DNA of 64,000 bases from Holtermannia corniformis. Lineage: Eukaryota; Basidiomycota; Tremellomycetes; Holtermanniales. Where the stretch lies: the NCBI GenBank assembly GCA_001599935.1, contig BCIJ01000002.1, positions 642,783 through 706,782 on the forward strand, written 5' to 3'. Shown in pieces: positions 1-16,744 of this stretch (its first letter is position 1; each line of letters starts with the position of its first letter). The notes under the pieces are model-generated. The model made no database searches. It had not been told where the DNA came from and saw only the letters and a program-made list of their open reading frames with translations. A program made the translations under genes and the position numbers.

Positions 1-3000
1 GAGTGCTGTAGCCATCAGCTAGCCAGCCACAATCATTCATGGTGCTAAGCGCTAACCACACCAGACATCACCCACTGGCCCCCCGTCGACGTCCTAATCT
101 CCTTCTTCTCCACCGATTTCCCCCTCCCTAAAGCCCTAGCCTACACTCAACTGCCCGACCGCCCGCCTCCCATCTCAATCAACAGTCTCGCCATGCAGTC
201 TCTCCTCTGGGACCGCCGCCTCGTCCTCGCCATCCTCGACCACATTGGCGTCCCCACGCCCAAACGCGCAGAAGTCTCTCGCGACGGCGGCCCAAAAGTC
301 GGTAAAGCGCTTCGTGAGCGTGTCCGTCGTGATCTCGGACTCGTCTTGCCCGGCCCGAAAGCACAGGGTGAAGGGCCAGAGGGGCAAGTGGCAGTGCCTG
401 AACGCTGGGCGGGGAAATGGAGTGGTAAGACGGTCCCGAGGGGTCGCGAGGTCGTGTTGAGAGAGGACGGGGATGCGATCTGGGTCGGCGGCGAGTGGAT
501 CGAGAAACCGTTTGTGGAGAAACCGGTCGATGGAGAGGACCATAACGTGTTTATATACTATCGTGGCGGCGGAGGGCGCAGGTTGTTCCGCAAGGTGGGT
601 TTCGCACGGCATAGCGGAGTGTAACGACTGATGCGCTCCGTGAATAGGTCGGGAACAAGTCGAGCGAATCAGACCCAACGCTCGTACACCCACGGACGTC
701 CGGCTCATTCATCTACGAAGAGTTCATCAACGTCGACAACGGTTTGTCCCCCTCCGCCCCTGCCCTCTTCTACCGCACACCAGCTGACTTCCCCAGCCGA
801 AGATATCAAGATCTACACCGTCGGCCCGCAATATTCCCACGCCGAGACGCGCAAGTCTCCCGTCGTGGACGGCCTCGTCCGTCGCAACGCCGACGGCAAA
901 GAGACGCGCTTCATCACGCAACTGAGCGACGCTGAAGTCGGCTATGCGCGTGATGTTGTGGAGGCCTTTGGCCAGCGCGTGTGCGGGTTTGATTTGTTGA
1001 GATGTGAAGGCGGTGAGAGGAGTTTGGTGATTGATGTGAATGGATGGAGTTTTGTCAAGGGCAATCAGGTATGTGATTGCGCTGGGTGGGGACGATGTGC
1101 TGATGATCCGTAGGCGTACTATGGTAGGTTGCAGTGTTCTTGTGAGACCGAGTGGCTAACGGGTGTTAGACAAGGCGGCAGAGATCCTGTCAAACGTATG
1201 CCAAGTCGCTCGCGATAGGCGTTACCCAGCCCTCAAACCGGGCCTGTCACTCCCAAAAGCGCTCGAACCAACCACCAGCGCGTCAACCAGCACTCTTCGT
1301 GCCACCGTCACCGGTCCGTCGTCTCCCTGTCTCAGCACTAAACACTAACTCGCGCCAGTCCTACGCCACTCCGACCGCACACCCAAGCAAAAGCTCAAAT
1401 TCACCTTTCCGGCCAACGAAGCCTGGGCTTTACCCTTTATCCGCCTGCTCAGAGGCCACCGTGAAGAAATCATCCTCCGCGATCCGCGCCAGCTTAGCTA
1501 TATCTTGTCTGCGGCCGAGATGTCGGCCGCCGTCTCGGGCTGTACACCCGAAGTCTTGACAAAGCTATCGCAGCTCAAGGAAGTTCTTGGCAAGAAAATG
1601 AACCTGCCGGGCACTAAAGCGCAGCTAAAGCCGAGCTTTTTCAAAAAGGATAAAGACAAGGACAAGAAGGACAAAAAGGGCAAGAAAGGGGATGAAGAGG
1701 ATGAATTGACAGAGACGGAAGGCAAGCAGAAGCGCGTCAAGGAGTGGATCAAAGGCGGGGCTGGAGCCGGAGACCTCGGTTCGCCCACTTTGCAGCCGAC
1801 AGCGTCAAAGGCCATCGATGGCGAGACGGCTTCGGCGCCAGAAGTTCTGACGCCAACGCCAAAGACTAGTGTTACGCTGCCGGAACTAGACCCGATTCCG
1901 GTTCCACAGACGCCAGACTTGGCGGCTCTGCTGGGTTCCGAAGAATCGGGGTTGGATCAGATCCCAGAGGGATTGGAAAAGTTGCAGCTTGTCGTCAAGT
2001 GGGGTGGCGAGAGCACGCATTCGTCTCGATACCAGTCGAGAGACTTGGGCGACAGCTTCAAAAAGGATATCATGATCATGAGTCCGTCTCTACTTGTGTC
2101 GGGGCAGGGCGGGCTGACGCCCGAACAGACAAGGACGTGCTCAACAACGTCAAGATCTATACGTCGTCCGAAAGGCGTGTGATCGTGCGTGACGCAGTTG
2201 ACTCACCTCTGTATGGAAGGCTGATGCGCGGCGCAGAACACGGCGCAGATCTTCGCACACGCCCTGCTCGGCGTCGAAGGTTCGCAGTCTTCGTCCCAAT
2301 CGTCCCTTGCGGCCGGTCGCAAGCCCGAGCCGTGTCCTGTCATCAGTCACTTGATCCAGCGCCGTGATTTGCTCGACGACAATAACGCTGGCAAGGAGAA
2401 GATGCAAGAGGCGAAGAAGAAGCTCAAGGTGGGTTGACAACGTCAAGGTGGTACATCGGTACTGACGCGAGGCAGATCCTACTTCGACCTGGCGAGAGTG
2501 AGAAGCGACCCGACCTGGCATGGCCGAAATCACTCAAGAAAGAACCTGTTGAAGTCGTGCGGGTGCGTGAAAGTGCAGATCCGGGTACAATGCTGATCAT
2601 TGTCGCAGGAGGTTATTGAGCAATTGACCGAGTTGAGGAGCATCATGCACCGCAACTATGAGAACGGCAACGTCGATCGGATCCCCAATCAACGATGGTG
2701 CTCGGGTGACGGCCCGTGGCTGTTCCGTGAGCGCTGGGAGAAGATTTTCGACGACTGGGTCGGCGTCAAGCAGGAAAAGTTTGACCCTTCGAGGGTAGGT
2801 TACGTCGCGAGCGTGATTGGCAACGCTAACCGGTATCAGGTCTCCGAGCTGTATGATAGTGTGCGTAACGCTGACGACTACGAGACTAAAACTGATGATT
2901 CGCTAGATCAAGTACGACTCGCTGCATAACCGAGCCTTTCTCTTCGCCGTGTTTGACCCGGCTGGCAAAGGCAACAACAGCAAGATTGGGTCTGCGCCTC

Positions 3001-3875
3001 AAGATCGGAGTGAGTACAGCGCAGGTGTATGCTGCCGACGCTTACACTTACAGGACTGCACCTGCTTTACGAGCACGCCAAGGCCCTGTTCGACCTTGTG
3101 GCACCGCAGGAGTACGGCTTCGACGCTGAAGCCAAGGAAGAGATCGGTATCTTGACCAGTCTACCACTGCTTCGCAAGATTGTCAGCGACTTGGATGAGG
3201 CAAAGACGACGGGCAAGTCGCTTGCGTGCTTTTACTTTACGTACGTCCTGGTGCTAACACATTCCGACACACGCTGATTGGACATAGCAAGGAGAGCCAT
3301 ATCACCACCTTGCTGCATCTTGTGCTGGCGTCGGGCTTGCCTATCACCAACACTCGCTTGCCCGAGCTCGACTACTGTTCCCAAATCTCCATCGAGCTGT
3401 ACGAGAAACATTCCGGCAGTTCGTCGAACAAGGGACAGAAGGATTACTCTATTCGTCTTTCAATTAGCGAAGGCGCACATAGCCCCGCAGTCTTGGACAG
3501 TACAGTTGATGCGGTATGTCACTTACCCAGCAACCTGGCTGTACGCTGAATCGTTGCAGCGCCACAGCTTGACTGTGCAACCTCGACGCAAGCTGACCGC
3601 CCACGTCGACTATGACCTCGCGCGACAATGCCTGTCCAAGCACTTTGACAAGGGGTTGTCCTTCTCGACGACCCCTCTCGAGGTGCGCTTGACCTTACTC
3701 CGCATCGACCCACAAGAACTGACATCATCAGGGCGACGAGGTATATCTGCGCAAAGCCATCGAGGACGAGGCAGTCTTGCCTCTATCACTTTCCAGACTT
3801 GGTGGTGACGATACCCCTCGCATGATGAGTTCCGCCAGCAGCGATCGAACGCACGCGAGCGATGGACCTTGGTAA
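1..3875 (+). CDS. VIP1: Vip1/Asp1 inositol hexakisphosphate/diphosphoinositol kinase, 5' end missing
   Basis: Bifunctional PPIP5K-family enzyme making and turning over inositol pyrophosphates in the cytosol. The 5' part lies outside the window: a branch-site-like GCTAAC (52-57) and an acceptor at 61-64 open the first visible exon at 65, which reads through the family's WPxxDxLISFFS region into [22 protein letters not shown] of the ATP-grasp kinase half. Further on come [15 protein letters not shown] and SFVKGNQAYYDKAA, then the histidine-phosphatase half with [12 protein letters not shown] (exon from 1359) and [10 protein letters not shown]. About 13 introns; one exon (1114-1123) is only 10 nt. 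A Lys/Asp/Glu-rich insertion (about 1630-1740) sits in the phosphatase half. The reading frame ends at TAA 3873-3875. The family assignment is firm; exact internal exons are by eye. Confidence 0.93.
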
Positions 3876-4552
3876 GCTGAACTTGCAGTTACAACAGGTA
3901 GCTGTTGTCTTGGGCTCGCCAGCAGTATGCACGGTGCACAGTGTGTATTGCGAGGCGACAAGGCAAGTCGGCCTCTAGTATATGCAGTCCTATTATGCAG
4001 GCGTGTGCTTTGCTACTTTTGGCAGAGGTCTGTTGCTTCACCAGTGGCCCAGTCTAGAGTGTCTGTGTCGATGCTCGTCTCACAGGCGACACAATGCTGG
4101 CCTGGACAGTTGTTCAGGTCACTTGACGCAGGAAGGTGAGACTTGCACTGTTAGACAGGGTGTCATCTTGCTCGAGCTAGACTTCGGGACTTCGGACTGT
4201 GCAGCAACATGGGCATCGAGCTGTTCCGAATCGGGCCAGTGCGCAGGGATTTCGTTTGCGCGATTCGAACAAGTCCATCACGGGAGATCAAAGCTGGACA
4301 TGCGGCAGCGCCTCGTGTCAATGAGAACAATGTGAGCCGATGTGATACGATCAAACCTGCGAAATCTGCGCTTACGGATTGGGATGCATCAAGCAAAATG
4401 ATGAGCATGTGACGCTACGGCGTCCGCGTCGGATGACAAATAGCTGTTGTCTTGGCTGCGGGATCACCTCGACGACCACAACGGCTTTTGATCGGAGGAG
4501 GTCTACTCAGGTCTGCCAGCTACCTACTGCGCGCGTTTACCTACGTCGACCT
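3876..4552. other. Intergenic, no convincing gene
   Basis: Only short, mutually overlapping open frames on both strands, none with recognisable protein character. It holds the 3' flank of VIP1. I see no tRNA, repeat or promoter element worth naming. Confidence 0.5.
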
Positions 4553-4830
4553 CGATGATCCGCATTCCAAAAATAAAGATTGAGAGGACGCATTGATGTT
4601 TTCAATTATATCTGCTCGGTCTGCGACGATTTGTTGGAGGTAGTAGGCGGTTTGTTGACAGGTCGGTCGGAAGCGGTAGTGACGTACGTTCTCCCGGCCG
4701 TTGCCCTCGAACGCAAGGCAGACCCGAAGGACCCGAGCGACTCTGTGCAACCCCCAACCCCAAGTGAGGTGGGCCGCCGACGTGAAGGGCCTTAACAGCT
4801 TCGGCCACGTCGGCGATTGGTGCGCTTCAG
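4553..4830 (-). pseudogene. Decayed partial copy of the 5128-5873 gene
   Basis: This stretch matches about 5080-5345 with many substitutions and small indels. Shared blocks include the GATGATC-TTCCAAAA-A segment, GGTCGGAAGCGGTAGT, CGTTGC-CTCGAACGCA and CCACGTCGGCG. On the minus strand the copy reads ADVAEAVKALHVGGPPHL, matching ADVGGSVKTLYVGRPPHL of the neighbour. After that the alignment needs frame changes, and no upstream exons equivalent to the neighbour's are visible. A truncated, no longer coding duplicate is the simplest reading; direction of duplication is unknown. Confidence 0.5.
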
Positions 4831-5127
4831 ATCGCGATGCTATACGAACACATGCACGGTTTGCGTTATGAGTTATCTTGAGTTATCCCACGGCGTCAGT
4901 CTATGGTCCAACGCCATGAGAAGGACAGCTAAAAAAAACATGCGATGGCCACGAACAATCGCCCTGACTATAACATGACCACGATCGACCCAACTGGGGG
5001 ACCGACTGCGAAGCGGCGTAGACCGCTGGCTCACAGGGTTGATCTGGAGACGCGCTCAGTAGTGGCTTATGTTGATTTTGATGATCGACCGTTCCAAAAA
5101 AATGTTTTGACGGACGTAGCGATGTTA

Positions 5128-5873
5128 TCAGTCTGTATTTGAATCTGCGATGCGGAAGGCGGGTTTCTTGTAGCGAAGGTCGGAAGCGGTAGTAGCGTTT
5201 CTTCTCCCAACCGTTGCTCTCGAACGCAGGGCGTCACCGTGTGGACTCCTGCGAACTACTCTGAGCAGCTTCAACCTCAAATGAGGAGGGCGACCAACGT
5301 AAAGCGTCTTAACAGATCCGCCCACGTCGGCGCTGGCGATGATAACGCGACCACCAGGCAAAGAGATTGAGCCAATCTCGAAGCCGTCCCTTTGGTGATT
5401 CTGGCGAAACTGCCAGAAATGCCATAAGGACGGAGGCGGCTAGCAAGCTCCTAGCGCCTCGCTATCACTTGCTCTCCCGCCGCGGCGGTAAGATACTCGA
5501 TCGCGATCCGAGCACTGATATCCATCGCGAGGACCTTCTTCCGCCAGTACTGTACGAATCAGCGACATCGACAAGTGTAAGCCGTATCCTGATTTACATG
5601 GAGGCTCCAGGTTGACTCGTCCGCTGTTTGGGCCGCGTCCACGCCGAGTGCTTCATAGAGGACTGGGATGATTGTGGCCTTGAGCTGCGCGCGGCCAAGA
5701 TTGACAAAGAAATCGTGCTCTGCATCGTCGGCCAGTGGACCGCCCACGAGCAGTCTCAAGCAGCTCGGGAGCTGGCGTGTCGCGACGACCAAGAACCTGG
5801 GCGGGTGGTAGAATGGGATCGGGCCAGGGCCCCTTGGAGCGACACTCGCTGCAGACGTAGTCGGGAAGGACAT
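5128..5873 (-). CDS. Hypothetical protein, three exons, unrecognised
   Basis: I do not recognise the family. The model starts at ATG 5871-5873 (MSFPTTSAASV) and uses two introns with good signals: 5550-5597 (donor GTAAAT, branch CTGAT) and 5410-5468 (acceptor CTGGCAG). Joined exons read ...RFLVVATRQLPSCLRLL, ...VLYEALGVDAAQTADES, KVLAMDISARIAIEYL, IGSISLPGGRVIIASADVGG and KTLYVGRPPHLRLKLLR. The mix of hydrophobic and charged residues is protein-like, and the part around SADVGGSVKTLYVGRPPHL is duplicated upstream, but the C-terminal tail is not clearly conserved in one frame. The true start could lie further 5', since overlapping frames reach 5971. It may itself be decaying. It lies about 195 bp downstream of TDP1 on the same strand. 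Confidence 0.38.
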
Positions 5874-6067
5874 TCTTCTGCTGCTTGCCTGATGGCGAGT
5901 ACTCGTCTACAGGTGATGGTCGGTTGTGAAAGGTAGTTAGTGACAAGGAAGCTCAACGTCTTCGTTCCCATGCTCGGCCGTCACATTTCAAACTTGACCA
6001 CGACCAGGATGGGACGTAGCGACGAAGCAGTGGTGACTATGGCAGTGTATGCATTGCGCTGCGCATC

Positions 6068-9000
6068 TTACATATGCAGCGTCTGTGTCTAGGTGGAGTC
6101 AGCGCACTGTGTTACGCGTTACCGACAGATGACTTACCCATGGGACATCCTCCTTGCCGTACTTCCTCGCTGGCCGCTTATGTGGCACGATCCTCGTAGC
6201 CGTTGCGTCGGCGCCGGTGCGCGGGAGCGGTAGCACTATGCCCATCTCGTAGTTGTTGAGCTGTGTAGATCAGTTGTGGGCTATGTGGCGGAGACCAAAG
6301 GCGCCACTCACGCTAAGCGCAATGTCGTCATCCTTCGTTCTGGCAATGTTGCCCTGCTGGATGTTAGCCAGATGCCCTGGACTGAGAGATGAGACTCGCC
6401 CACGCAGACGGTGAGAAGTTCGCACTGCCGATATAGACCCAGCCGCCGACGGGTGAAGTTGCCGCTGATGGCGTGGCGGAGATGACGGTGCCTTCGCTTT
6501 CCTCGTGTGTGCGCTTGCGCTTGCCCTTTGTAGGTGTACTCTTGACTACGCCAAGTGTATTTGGTCTCGGTTCATAGACCGCCACAAGCGCCTGCGCTTC
6601 TCAGTATGTCCATCCACACTCGCTAGATGAAGCGCACCTTTGCATGCAGGAGCACGCCACCGCGCTGCGAGTTGCTGTCATGATACAACTTTCTCGTGCC
6701 CGTATTCTTCTGAAAGTCATTACCGGCGAACATGGTCCCGCCACCCTGTACCAATGCATCAGTCTCGCGTCCGCCCGTAGCCCAGCTGACTCACCGGACG
6801 CCCAAGCTCGCTCTTGTCAACCGTCGCCAAGCTCGGAAAGACAATCTTGAGCGGCGGCCACTCGGCGGTACTGTTTGCGCCGCCCTTGACCTTGGTCATG
6901 CGCTTCCAAGCTTTTGGATCGACGCCGCCGCACGCGTTGTACAAGTCGGTGAACCAGCCGATCGTATAAGTGCCGAGTGAGGACGACTGCATGGCATCAG
7001 CAGGTCCTTTGAGCGCTGCAAAAGTCACAGCGGCTTACCTGAAACTCTGCATTGACCCGCTCTTCACGCCCAACACCCCATCCTGCATCCTTGACGACCT
7101 TTCCCAAGCGCCCCATCCCATACATCCCAACCTCGTCGGGGCCCTTGTACGTACCTGCAATCGACATGACGAGCATGACGCGCACACGAGACCAATCGAA
7201 GCGGCTCATAGCTTCCCAGTCGTTTGAACCTCTGAACGGCACGGATCTCGATTTGGCGAAATGCGTCAGCGTCTTGGCGAGCTTGATCTTTGTGAACAAG
7301 AGCTTGAATTGCAGTGGGAGATCGTGGGTCGGTTCGGTGATGGTGAGGGGTTGAGGAGTGGAGAGGGGCAGGAAGTCTTGAACGAAGACGGTCTGGGTGG
7401 GATTGTCAGCTTGACCCGGGGGCTGTATGGACGCGCGATGATGAACTGACATTCTCAATGAAGCGCCAATCGCGCTCGCAGAAGTTAGCGGTGCTGATCA
7501 CGACGCGCAGCCGGCCCGTCTTGTAGAAGATCTGCACTGCGTCAATACCATCGCCAGCATCCGGGATCACAACCACGCACCCACGCATACTTCATATGAC
7601 AGGACCTGCGTTCATCAGTTCCGCTCTCCTTGCCAAGACCACCATACGCACCCAACCATCTTGCCATCATAGCCCTTCATCATCTCTGGATACACCTCTG
7701 CGAACCCCGGCGTGAGCTCAAGACACCTCCCATTCGTCTCGTCGAAGCGCTCTCGGTCCGGCGGGCGGACAATCACGATCGAGCAGTCGCGCGGGTCGGG
7801 GAAATACGGCTGGATGAATTCGAACTCCCAGTCAAAGGAGGACATGATGAGCAGGTTCATTTGTTTCGGCTGTAGCGTGTCAGCCAGTGCGCGGATGAAG
7901 AAGAGGGTGACGGACATCGCCGAGGACTTTGTCAATTGCCCATACAGGGTCGGTGGATGGGATTCCGATATCGAGGTGGGTATGCCGGATCTCGCCGTCG
8001 AGAAAGTATTCGCCTGCAGCATCACGCGGCGGTCGAGATTGTTGAAATGGGTGTGGCACTGATTTGAGTCGTGAGCTCGAGCTTGAGGTCGATGCAGACG
8101 TGAAGGATGTGGACGCGGGTGCGGCTGGTGCCACTTTTGAGGATGAAGCCTCGGCGTTCGAAAGGTCTGAGAAGCCTGTCACACGAGCTGATCCGTTACT
8201 GAGTTTCGCGCGCTTGGCGTCGCGTTCCACTGAAGTCGAGGTCGGGGCGGAGGAAGAGGCGCCTGCGCGGGCTTGCATCCTCGCAAGCCGCTCGCGCTCC
8301 ATCTCTGCGCGTGATGGTAGACCTGCCAATGGGCTCGGTGTGGGCGCAATCGGATCCGCCGCGCGGCTCTGGGTGTTGATGGCAGGTACAGTCGCTGTGG
8401 AAGCAGGTGGCGAAGCGCGAGCAGCGGCAGCAGCCACCGCCGCCAGTCTCTGAGCCTGTTTTGACTCTCTCAGGGCCTTGTTGAGCTGTTCGAAATACTG
8501 GTCTTCAGTCTCGTCATCTGCATCGTCGTCGAGCACGCTCTCTCTCGCAGCGGCTGGTTCTTGGCTTTGCTGCAGTGATTCCTCAATTGCGCTACGCAGC
8601 TGTCAGTATCTCTCCTGCTACACGGGGACCGGAGACATGGGCCGTGACGGGACTCACCGCCGCATCTGCTCCTCTTCACTGAGGCCGTTTGTATGCTCCT
8701 TGACCGCTTTGGCACGTTCTGCGTCTTCCAGTGATTGCTTGATGGCTCTTAGTATTGAAGAGTCAGCTCTGATGTAACACCGCAGTGTAGCTCGACTCAC
8801 TTGCGGATCCCAGCCTCCCCGTCCAGATCGTCATCTGCAAGGTTGATCGGGTCGTCGGCGGTCGCGGCTGACGTTGACGCTTGCATACTAAGCGCGATAG
8901 CTCTACGAAACGTCAACTCTGCGTGTAGGAATTGAAAGAGAAGTAAGAATCACCGCTGCAGCTCATCATCGTCACTCCTTCTCACGCCAAACCCGGGCCC

Positions 9001-9297
9001 GCCAAACTCGAAATTGCTCGGTGGCCGGATATGAGACGTCCTCGCGAGTGCTCTTGACACGAGTCAGCACATTCCAAGTGAGCTGTGCTTCGAGCTCACT
9101 CTCGCAGCATGGCGCCGTCGTCGTCCTCTTCGACCTCGCCAAGCAAGTCATCCTCGTCTTCAGCCTCGTCGTCGTTGACTTCTGGCCGGCTTCTTGTGTC
9201 GTGTCCTAGTGAAAGCGCCATAGCTCTGCTTCGGATAAGCCTGATGTAAGACGATATAATTCTACTGACCGCCGAAAGTCCTCGTCGGCGTCTGACA
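6068..9297 (-). CDS. TDP1: Tyrosyl-DNA phosphodiesterase 1 with N-terminal UIM-like array
   Basis: Removes topoisomerase I peptides and other 3' adducts from DNA in the nucleus. The two catalytic HKD-type motifs are present: first HxK in HMKYAWIFYKTGRLRVVISTAN (about 7500-7590), second in RGGVLLHAK (about 6640) with its Asn in YIGSANFSPSAW. SSFDWEFEFIQPYF and SSSLGTYTIGWFTDLY also fit the family. The N terminus carries five UIM-like repeats (DEDFRRAMALSLG, DDGAMLREALARTSH, DDDELQRAIALSMQ, GIRKAIKQSLEDAE, EEQMRRAIEESLQQ), each interrupted by a phase-2 intron just before its central Ala; a further DQYFEQLNKALRESKQA lacks the intron. Start is ATG 9295-9297 (MSDADEDFR). The last intron but two (6354-6399) appears to use a GC donor. 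The protein ends KEDVPWTLHM. It shares a 278-bp promoter with SMC3. Confidence 0.93.
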
Positions 9298-9575
9298 TGG
9301 TGTCCACTGCCTCGTTGCTTGCTGCTGCTGCCTCTGCTGCTGGTCAAGAGGTGATCGACGGCATCGTCAATGTAGACACACGTGACATTGAGGAGTAAAG
9401 TGGCGAAATACAAAAAGACGCGTCACCCTCGACGCGATCTGCCACTCTGCCGGCGCGTCCGTGTCCGCGCTGCTAGCATATCACTAGCAACTCAGCTCGC
9501 TTCAACATCGCTGTTACTCGCCAACCCAGAACGAGAGCATCAGGCGGACCAAGCGGGCATTGGGGCACACGCGTC
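9298..9575. promoter_or_regulatory. Shared TDP1/SMC3 promoter with two ACGCGT boxes
   Basis: The start codons of TDP1 (-) and SMC3 (+) are 278 bp apart, so one short region must drive both. It contains the MluI cell-cycle box core ACGCGT at 9418-9423 and again at 9569-9574, the latter abutting the SMC3 ATG. In other fungi this core is bound by MBF/SBF-type factors at G1/S genes, which suits a cohesin gene. About 16 copies of any 6-mer are expected by chance in 64 kb, so this is suggestive only. Confidence 0.45.
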
Positions 9576-15165
<5,590 letters not shown>

Positions 15166-16568
15166 ATGTCGAGCTCCAAAGTCTTCTCCATCCTTGGCAA
15201 GAACATCAAGGCCAACTCTGCGGCCGATCTTGAGCCGTACCTTTCAGAGTTGCGGGCCAATGTCGACGTCGAGGAGGTACACTTTGGTGGTAACTCGCTT
15301 GGTGTCTCGGCGTGCCAGGCGATTGCAGACGCCTTGAAGGACAAGAAGAGCCTCAGGGTGTGTAAGAGCATCTGATCAGCTTGAAAGGGTCATGTGTTTT
15401 GCGAGACATGAGCTGATAGCTTAGGTCGCCGACTTTGCCGACATTTTCACTGGCCGACTGATCGACGAGATCCCAACGGCTCTGTCGGCTCTCTGCGACG
15501 CTCTTCAATCGCACGAGTCACTGGTCGAGATTGACTTGTCAGACAATGCCTTTGGTTCCCGTTGCGCCCCCTCACTCGTCACATTCCTTACTCACAACAC
15601 CCACTTCCAAGTGTTCAAGCTCAACAACAACGGGCTCAGTCCTCAGGGTGGTCGGATCGTTGCAGGTGCCGTGCTTGCCAACGCCAAGCAGGCTACCAAG
15701 TCGAACCTACGAGTGATTCACTGTGGCCGGAACCGGCTTGAGAACGGCAGCGCTCAGGCTTGGGCCGAGGCGTACGCTGCACTCGGAGAATCGCTCGAGG
15801 AGGTCAAGATGCCGCAGAACGGAATCCGGATGGAGGGGATCGCGCAGATTGCGGCTGGTCTCGCCAAGTGCCCTAACCTCAAGCATCTTGACTTGCAAGA
15901 CAACACTGCGACCGTCTCGGGCACGCGTGCGATCGTTGCTGCTCTTCCGGTATGGTCGGGCCTGCGGGTGCTCAACCTGTCCGACTGTATCCTTGGCAAA
16001 AAGGGTGGCGTAGCACTGGCGACGGCTCTGGCTCGCGGTGGGAACAAGAAGCTCGAGGTGCTCAGGCTGCAGTATGGCGAGTTTGACTCCAAGGCGATCG
16101 AAATCTTTGCCGAGGCTGTTGCCGAGCACTTGAGTGAACTCACGACGCTCGAGCTCAACGGCAACATTGCAGACGCAGAGGACGAGTGCATTGAAAAGGT
16201 CAGAAAGGCACTCGAGGTGCACGGACACGAGGATGCCTTGGATGAACGTGAGTACAGACCATTCGCGAGTCTAGTGCTGACGCTGTCAAGTCGACGACAT
16301 GGAGGAGCCTGGATCCGAAGAGGAAGAAGAGGACGAGGAGGACGAGGAGGAGAATGCATCAGAGGACGAGGACGAGGCCAAAGACGAGCTCGAGGTCCAA
16401 GTCAGCGAACTCAAGCAGCAGGCCGAAAAGGTCAATGAGGGCGTGCTGCCTCCTGTCAGCGACAAGGACACCGACGAGTGAGTCCTTCATGGCGCTTCGC
16501 GGTGCACGATGTTGATTACGTTCAGGCTCGCAGACTTGCTCGCTGGCGTCCATGTCAAGTCGTCGTAG
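15166..16568 (+). CDS. RNA1: Ran GTPase-activating protein (RanGAP)
   Basis: Cytoplasmic activator of Ran GTP hydrolysis, needed for nuclear transport directionality. The protein is a leucine-rich-repeat horseshoe followed by a very acidic tail (EEEEEDEEDEEENASEDEDE) and a short conserved end LADLLAGVHVKSS. DIFTGRLIDEIPTAL carries the arginine that is catalytic in the fission-yeast protein. Repeats such as LVEIDLSDNAFG, LKHLDLQDNTAT and LRVLNLSDCILG are plain. Three introns: 15358-15424, one near 16249-16290, and one near the 3' end restoring DTDELADLL. Start ATG 15166 gives MSSSKVFSILGKNIKA. It converges on the SmF gene, stop to stop 176 bp apart. Confidence 0.96.
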
Positions 16569-16744
16569 ACACTGCTGCGCGCGGATGGCAAGGGCTTTGT
16601 CGATGGTTGGGTGTGTTTACTGCATATGTCATGATGTCTTTGCACGCGTTAGTGCACAAGCTCGAAGAGCTTGTCAACAGCGCATAGCAGTTTTGTTACA
16701 TTCCGGCCAATGCCCGCCGGGACCTCGATCCCCGATATAGACGT

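Noticed and set aside
15707..16359. Minus frames opposite RanGAP
   Set aside because: Shadows of the leucine-rich repeats and the acidic tail (poly-Ser antisense of poly-Glu).
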